Source: Schistosoma haematobium (lineage: Eukaryota; Platyhelminthes; Trematoda; Strigeidida; Schistosomatidae). From it: 64,000 nt of DNA. Both the position numbers and the translations under genes were made by a program. A model generated the notes under the pieces. It searched no databases. It was not told the origin of the DNA and saw only the letters and a list, made by a program, of their open reading frames with translations. The stretch covers positions 31,976,902 to 32,040,901 of the forward strand of contig NC_067199.1 of assembly GCF_000699445.3 (NCBI RefSeq), written 5' to 3'. Below are positions 59,586 through 64,000 of this stretch, one piece after another (positions within the stretch are counted from its first letter, which is position 1; each line of letters opens with the position of its first letter).

Positions 59586-59645
59586 TTTCAAGTTTTTAAT
59601 GGTGGTCTAGCTTCGAGTGAATTATGATCCCAACTATTGAAATTA

Positions 59646-60654
59646 TTTGTGTATTATTAATAACTTTTGTTTAAAATGTTTTATACTGTTTTCATATTTT
59701 CGAATAAGTACCTAGACTAGATGATGACCTAATTTCTATGTCTACAGTACGTTTAAAAAAGTCTTGGCCATATATTTTTACTTGGAAACTATTGTTCAAT
59801 ACCGAAATTGTTATGATGCATTATCACCATCTGTATGTTACATCATTCCTATCCACTACAAGAGCACTTAACAACTTAAGTTTTGCTTTATGCAATATTC
59901 TAAAATCTTATGACAAATCAAATACAAATGTTAAAGCTGTGTAAAGCATTGATTTTTTGGAAATTCCAACATCAGTTTTTAACTTCAACGTTATACTGAG
60001 ATCTTTATTAACTATATCATAACTTTTATAGTAAACACAGCTTTAATCATATGGCTTTCAACTTCTCAATGTGTAAATATAATATTCGGTCGGCATTAAG
60101 TATATCACATTTGTGTAAAGACTAAATTCCCACTATTCTTGTTGAATATAGTGTATCACTTCTGAAAACTATCATAGTCTTATCACATTCTTTTCAATAT
60201 TTTATGTTTGATCAGAGATATCTCAGAAAATTCAACCACCTAACTATTCAATGCAATACTACTTGCTTTTAAATCAACCATTTTCATGAACAAATTTTAT
60301 GTATCTACTGTTTATCTTAATAAACGACTACGGAGACATCATCAGAATGAGTAGTTTGAAAATAATTTCAAAAGATTAATCTCACAACGTTAAAACTATA
60401 ATAGCGGGAGTTTACATTTTACTTAACATTGTATCCAGCTAAGATACCAGTTCAATGGATTAAACCATCTTTAATATTTCATAAGATATACACATTAATG
60501 TGAGATCTATTTTTGTATAAAATAACAATGTTGAATATCATTTATTGTTTTCACTGATTAAGATTTAGGAAGAACTCCCGATAATTTAACTCATGATCCT
60601 TACAGGTAGAACTTTTAATAATGAATATAATGAAATATATGAAAACAATTCACT
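59646..60654. other. AT-rich spacer, nothing recognised
   Basis: Nothing was identified. Confidence 0.4.
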
Positions 60655-60845
60655 TGATGTTGTTTACTTGTATCTTTCCATTCTTATTTAGGATTTCAGT
60701 TGATCAGTCTCTTGTTGGCATATGTGCATCCTGTGCGGACTGCCTCGATATAGCCTTAATTCACAAGCTATATATAACAAAGATGGATGGCGACTAGAAG
60801 TGGGATCCAAAACGTTTCGTCTTATTTGTGACTCTTTTTAAAATA
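60655..60845 (-). mobile_element. Sm-alpha-type SINE 3' part
   Basis: The tail in minus orientation (ATCTTTCCATTCTTATTTAG, GTTGATCAGTCTCTTGTTGG, CATATGTGCATCCTGTGCGG, TTAATTCACAAGC) is well preserved. It is followed by GATGGATGGCGACTAGAAGT and a damaged ribozyme (TTTCGTC kept, CTGACGA lost). The tRNA-like head is absent. Confidence 0.65.
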
Positions 60846-62011
60846 GAGAACAACACTGATATGACAGGATTAAGAAGCAATTTTTCAAAGTTCAATATGA
60901 TGGTTATTCAAGGTAATATTTGTTTTTGTTTTCCAGTATGATATTTTATGCGGTATAACATTAATTTATCTAAGTATCATGTTTATTGATGATACGATAT
61001 TATTGTGTTAAATCAACGTGAACTATTTTTAAAACGACAGGTAACATGTGACTTTGTTATAAATCTGGGTATTTTTTATATATGTGATTTCATCCTAATT
61101 ATTAATCAAAATGGGTATATAATCAATATATAAATGAGTGTATCTTCGACGAAGGTCATCGTAATGTTTTCCGGTTTAAAACATCTTCACTTGAACTAAT
61201 CTTACTTTGTGTCATGGGAATTACAGTGGTACCTTGTTTTACAAGTATAAGTAATAAGTGATTCTGACATTAAATTAGCAATGACCAGTCATAACAAATT
61301 GACGACGAGACAACAAACAGCAATCAGAAATAGTGATAAAAAAACCCGAGGAAATTATATATTTTAGCTAGAATAAGAGAAAAATTACACATTAATTGAA
61401 TTAATGTATACACAAATGACCTTTAATGAACAGAAGATTATGTGAAAATGTCAAATTCACCGTTTCTGTTATGATTTTCATTATATATATAATGACGAAA
61501 ACAGCATCATCTGTATTAAGAAATTGAGAAAGATGGAAGATAAAAACAAAATTGTTATCGTACATGGGGTAAAGATTACATTTTTCCCTTAGTTGTCATG
61601 TTGAAATATGATTTGTAGTCAAATAAATAACACGCATTTGTATTTTATACATGTACATGGCATTTTTGAATGTATATTTAAAAAAGGAAGGAAACAAATA
61701 TTAGAAGGGAAATAAACTTATGTTATCTAAATATTATTTTTTTCTAAATCATACAAAGATATTTTGACTTCAGTTTAATTGGTTAAAATCTTAAAGATTT
61801 GGCTATCACTATAAGTGAAGAGCCAAATGAAATAAACTAATAGTAATGATAATTAGTCAGCATTTTAATGGTCTATGGTAAAATAAATGATTTATTTTAA
61901 GGAAAACATCGCTAATGTTACGTTTGAATAGGTATTCCCTCTTTGGAATAGTAAAACGGATTTGTTTTTTTAGTTGCTTGGCATTCAGTTTTATTTAAAC
62001 GTACTATGTTT
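60846..62011. other. AT-rich spacer, nothing recognised
   Basis: Nothing was identified. Confidence 0.4.
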
Positions 62012-62125
62012 AGGTAGAGACAGATTTTGGCTAGCAGTGGAATCCGGAACGAGAGTTTCGTTCTATTTGAGATTCGTCAGGTGGATGTGCTTGAATCCCA
62101 GAGTTGATGTTCATTCTACTACGTT
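62012..62125 (-). mobile_element. Sm-alpha-type fragment with partial hammerhead
   Basis: Minus strand: link GAACATCAACTCTGGGATTC, CACATCCACCTGACGA, a weak stem II, GAACGAAAC and CGGATTCCACTGCTAGCC. Both core motifs survive (tcgtcag at 62074-62080, tttc at 62056-62059), but stem I and stem II pair poorly. Confidence 0.6.
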
Positions 62126-63892
62126 TAATTTCTGACAAATGATTCAAGAAAAACAAATGTGTTAGTTCATAAATTGTCTTTTCTTAAGATATTACTCATA
62201 AAACCGATGTAACTGGTTTGTGATGTGTTGACTTTATATACAACTATTACTCTTATTGTTTTAATGCCTTGTTGGTTTCTCTCAATACCTCAATAGTTAA
62301 AGTGGAAGTAATCAACATCAACATATAACAAGCAGGATTTGTAATCAACCTAACGTTATGTGTTAGCTACTAGTTACCCACAGGATAATATCTACTCAAA
62401 AGAAATAATGGGTATTTACTTTCAGCTCTAAAAAGCTGAAAAACATACTTTGAACTAGATTGTTAATCGCTACAAAAAGTAATTGTTGTCATTATCTAGT
62501 TATACAAAGTTGAAGTTTATGCATTAATGAATGTACCAATTGCTCAACTATTTCAACAATGTAATAATAGAAGTTAAAAAAAACGAATTTTGTGTAAAAA
62601 GACCATTTTTTTCTTAAATGGAAACTGAATACATGTATGTTTAGTACACGTCCAAGAAGTTTTTAAACATCAGAAATATAAAAATATGAAATTTGGAATT
62701 TGTCGATTAAAGGAAAATGCTATTCTGTATTTAAGTATTTCGAACATTTGTTATTTTAGTGAGATTTATGTACCTATTACTTACATAATAGTAAAGTTAT
62801 AACATCATATTTCCATTATTTATAGTCACTCACTTCACTTTAAACAATAATTCGTAAATATACTTTCAAATGTTGATCAGAATTTAAGTACTATGGTATT
62901 TCATTATTTTGTATCGTATTCACTATATTTTTTCTGACATAATTTCAGTATGAATCTTTATTAATTCAATAAACGTATCACATACATCGTTATCTTAGCT
63001 ACTGGTTCGACGTCCAGAATTCCTATTACAATTGAAGCCATATTGCCTAGAATCCATTAGATGTTTCTTCTAGACAAAACAAAAGATATAAATAAATTAA
63101 TATATTTGTAATATCCCAATGAGTAGAAAAATTAGATGTTCTGACGTTTCATGACTCAGTTTAAGCCATTTCTCTGAAGAAGTGGCTTCTACTGATCGAT
63201 ATATCACAAATATACAAATTTATTTTCAACAATCTATCCAATGCTTGATTTATTCGACATTATCAAGTCAAAACTTGGTAATGATACCTTCAAAATAAAA
63301 TAGAACTATTGAATGATTCATATAAAAAGATTGAAAGTCTTTAAATATATGTTTATTATGAATCAATGAGCTCAGTTTCTAGTTTACCTTTTATACAGAA
63401 GACGTTATTGTGTCTCTATGATCATTACAGATCAATACTAACACCTTATAAAAGTGGACCTGCGAAAAAAGATCAAGTTTTTATTAAACTATTTTCTAAA
63501 TCAATTTACTGTTTCTATCTAAGCAAAATTGGGAGAAAGAAACAGTTCAGTGATGACAAAATATCATTATACTAAGGGAAAAAATGTATTCAGTGATAAC
63601 TGTTTTTGAAGAAAGAAGACTATAACTAGTTAATCAAAACCATTTCATGAACTTGGAAATTATCCACTTACCGACCAAAAAAACCAACTAAGAACTTTCA
63701 CACTTATTCGATATGAACAGTAAAATCCAAAAAAACATTTAATTACCTGGTAAGTGGACATGTGAATTGATTTTCTCTAAGTGTCTGATAAAGTCCAGTG
63801 ACCGTTATAAACATATTTATATTGAAAAATTGGTTATATTCGTGATAGGTTTTTCTAATATGTTTAATAGTAAATAGATAGACAAAATCGAA
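62126..63892. other. AT-rich spacer with a dispersed repeat at ~63130-63295
   Basis: CTGACGTTTCATGACTCAGT, TAAGCCATTTCTCTGAAGAA and TATCAAGTCAAAACTTGG parallel the repeat at 26940-27115. No gene was identified; the 69-codon frame at 63366-63575 shows no domain. Confidence 0.45.
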
Positions 63893-64000
63893 AATTTTGA
63901 TTGAGATCATGAACCGATTGATGTTAGACCATCACAACTGAAAACCTGGAAGCACTGGACGGCCGTTTCGTCCTATTGTGGGACTCCTCAGCAGTGCGCA
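63893..64000 (-). mobile_element. tRNA-like/hammerhead element, cut by the window end
   Basis: The left arm (TTGAGATCATGAACCGATTG, AAAACCTGGAAGC) leads into an intact minus-strand hammerhead. The tRNA-like unit is expected beyond position 64000. Confidence 0.75.
63952..63997 (-). ncRNA. Hammerhead ribozyme, consensus copy
   Basis: Minus strand: stem I GCACTG/CAGTGC perfect, CTGAGGA, stem II GTCC/GGAC perfect, loop CACAATA, GAAA, stem III CGGCCG, cleavage triplet GTC. With 11052-11097 it is the cleanest copy in the window. Confidence 0.87.

Larger units (their letters stand above)
58726..59645. mobile_element. Hammerhead element interrupted by a solo LTR
   Basis: The left part (58726-59122) has the terminal motif GTTTCGTGGAGGTTGTAG, a minus-strand hammerhead, a tRNA-like unit (A-box part CGCGAACGCTTAATCAC at ~58917) and the internal segment up to GCCAGTCACTAGTGAGCATAT. 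The right part (59489-59645) resumes with GTTGATTAGTATCAGAAGGG, then a tRNA-like remnant (GGTTCGTACCTCGCG), a plus-strand hammerhead and the right arm. The LTR at 59123-59483 sits between them and is therefore younger than the element. Confidence 0.7.

Overview
The window looks like intergenic or intronic DNA from a schistosome (blood fluke, Platyhelminthes). It is strongly AT-rich and holds no gene that I can support as a host protein-coding, rRNA or functional tRNA gene. The assignment rests on the repeats: tRNA-derived short elements of the Sm-alpha type that carry a hammerhead ribozyme, RTE-like non-LTR retrotransposon tails, Penelope-like elements with a GIY-YIG domain, and many short solo LTRs. 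The species cannot be fixed from what is visible.

Layout. 1-4.3 kb: two closely related solo LTRs, each with its own 5-bp target duplication, a small foldback repeat, and a candidate solo LTR of a second family. 4.7-5.1 kb: Sm-alpha pieces. 5.5-7.7 kb: a decayed minus-strand Penelope-like element. 8.8-9.6 kb: an internally deleted RTE-like reverse transcriptase. 10.1-10.9 kb: a second Penelope-like fragment. 10.9-26.2 kb and 32.6-42.8 kb: scattered hammerhead/tRNA-like elements, several folded back on themselves, in AT-rich DNA with TA microsatellites. 35.0-35.5 and 46.6-46.9 kb: RTE-like 3' fragments. 38.0-39.0 kb: a block of different composition and unknown origin. 44.7-46.5 and 55.1-56.9 kb: the arms of a nearly identical 1.76-kb inverted repeat. 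Its 8.6-kb spacer holds the freshest retrotransposon in the window, a 724-bp RTE tail with a 16-bp target duplication. 58.7-59.6 kb: a hammerhead element split by a nested solo LTR. 63.9-64.0 kb: a hammerhead element running off the end.

The most interesting content is RNA rather than protein. Besides Sm-alpha, a second repeat family has a tRNA-like unit with A and B boxes followed by a 46-nt hammerhead with a 6-bp stem I, a GUCC/GGAC stem II, CUGAGGA and GAAA core, and a GUC cleavage site. Copies often occur as two inverted arms, so the ribozyme and its complement can lie in one transcript. Some copies keep the full core, while others have lost core bases.

Limits: copy boundaries are read by eye, often to within about 10 bases. 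Family and clade names come from recognised motifs, not from a database search.
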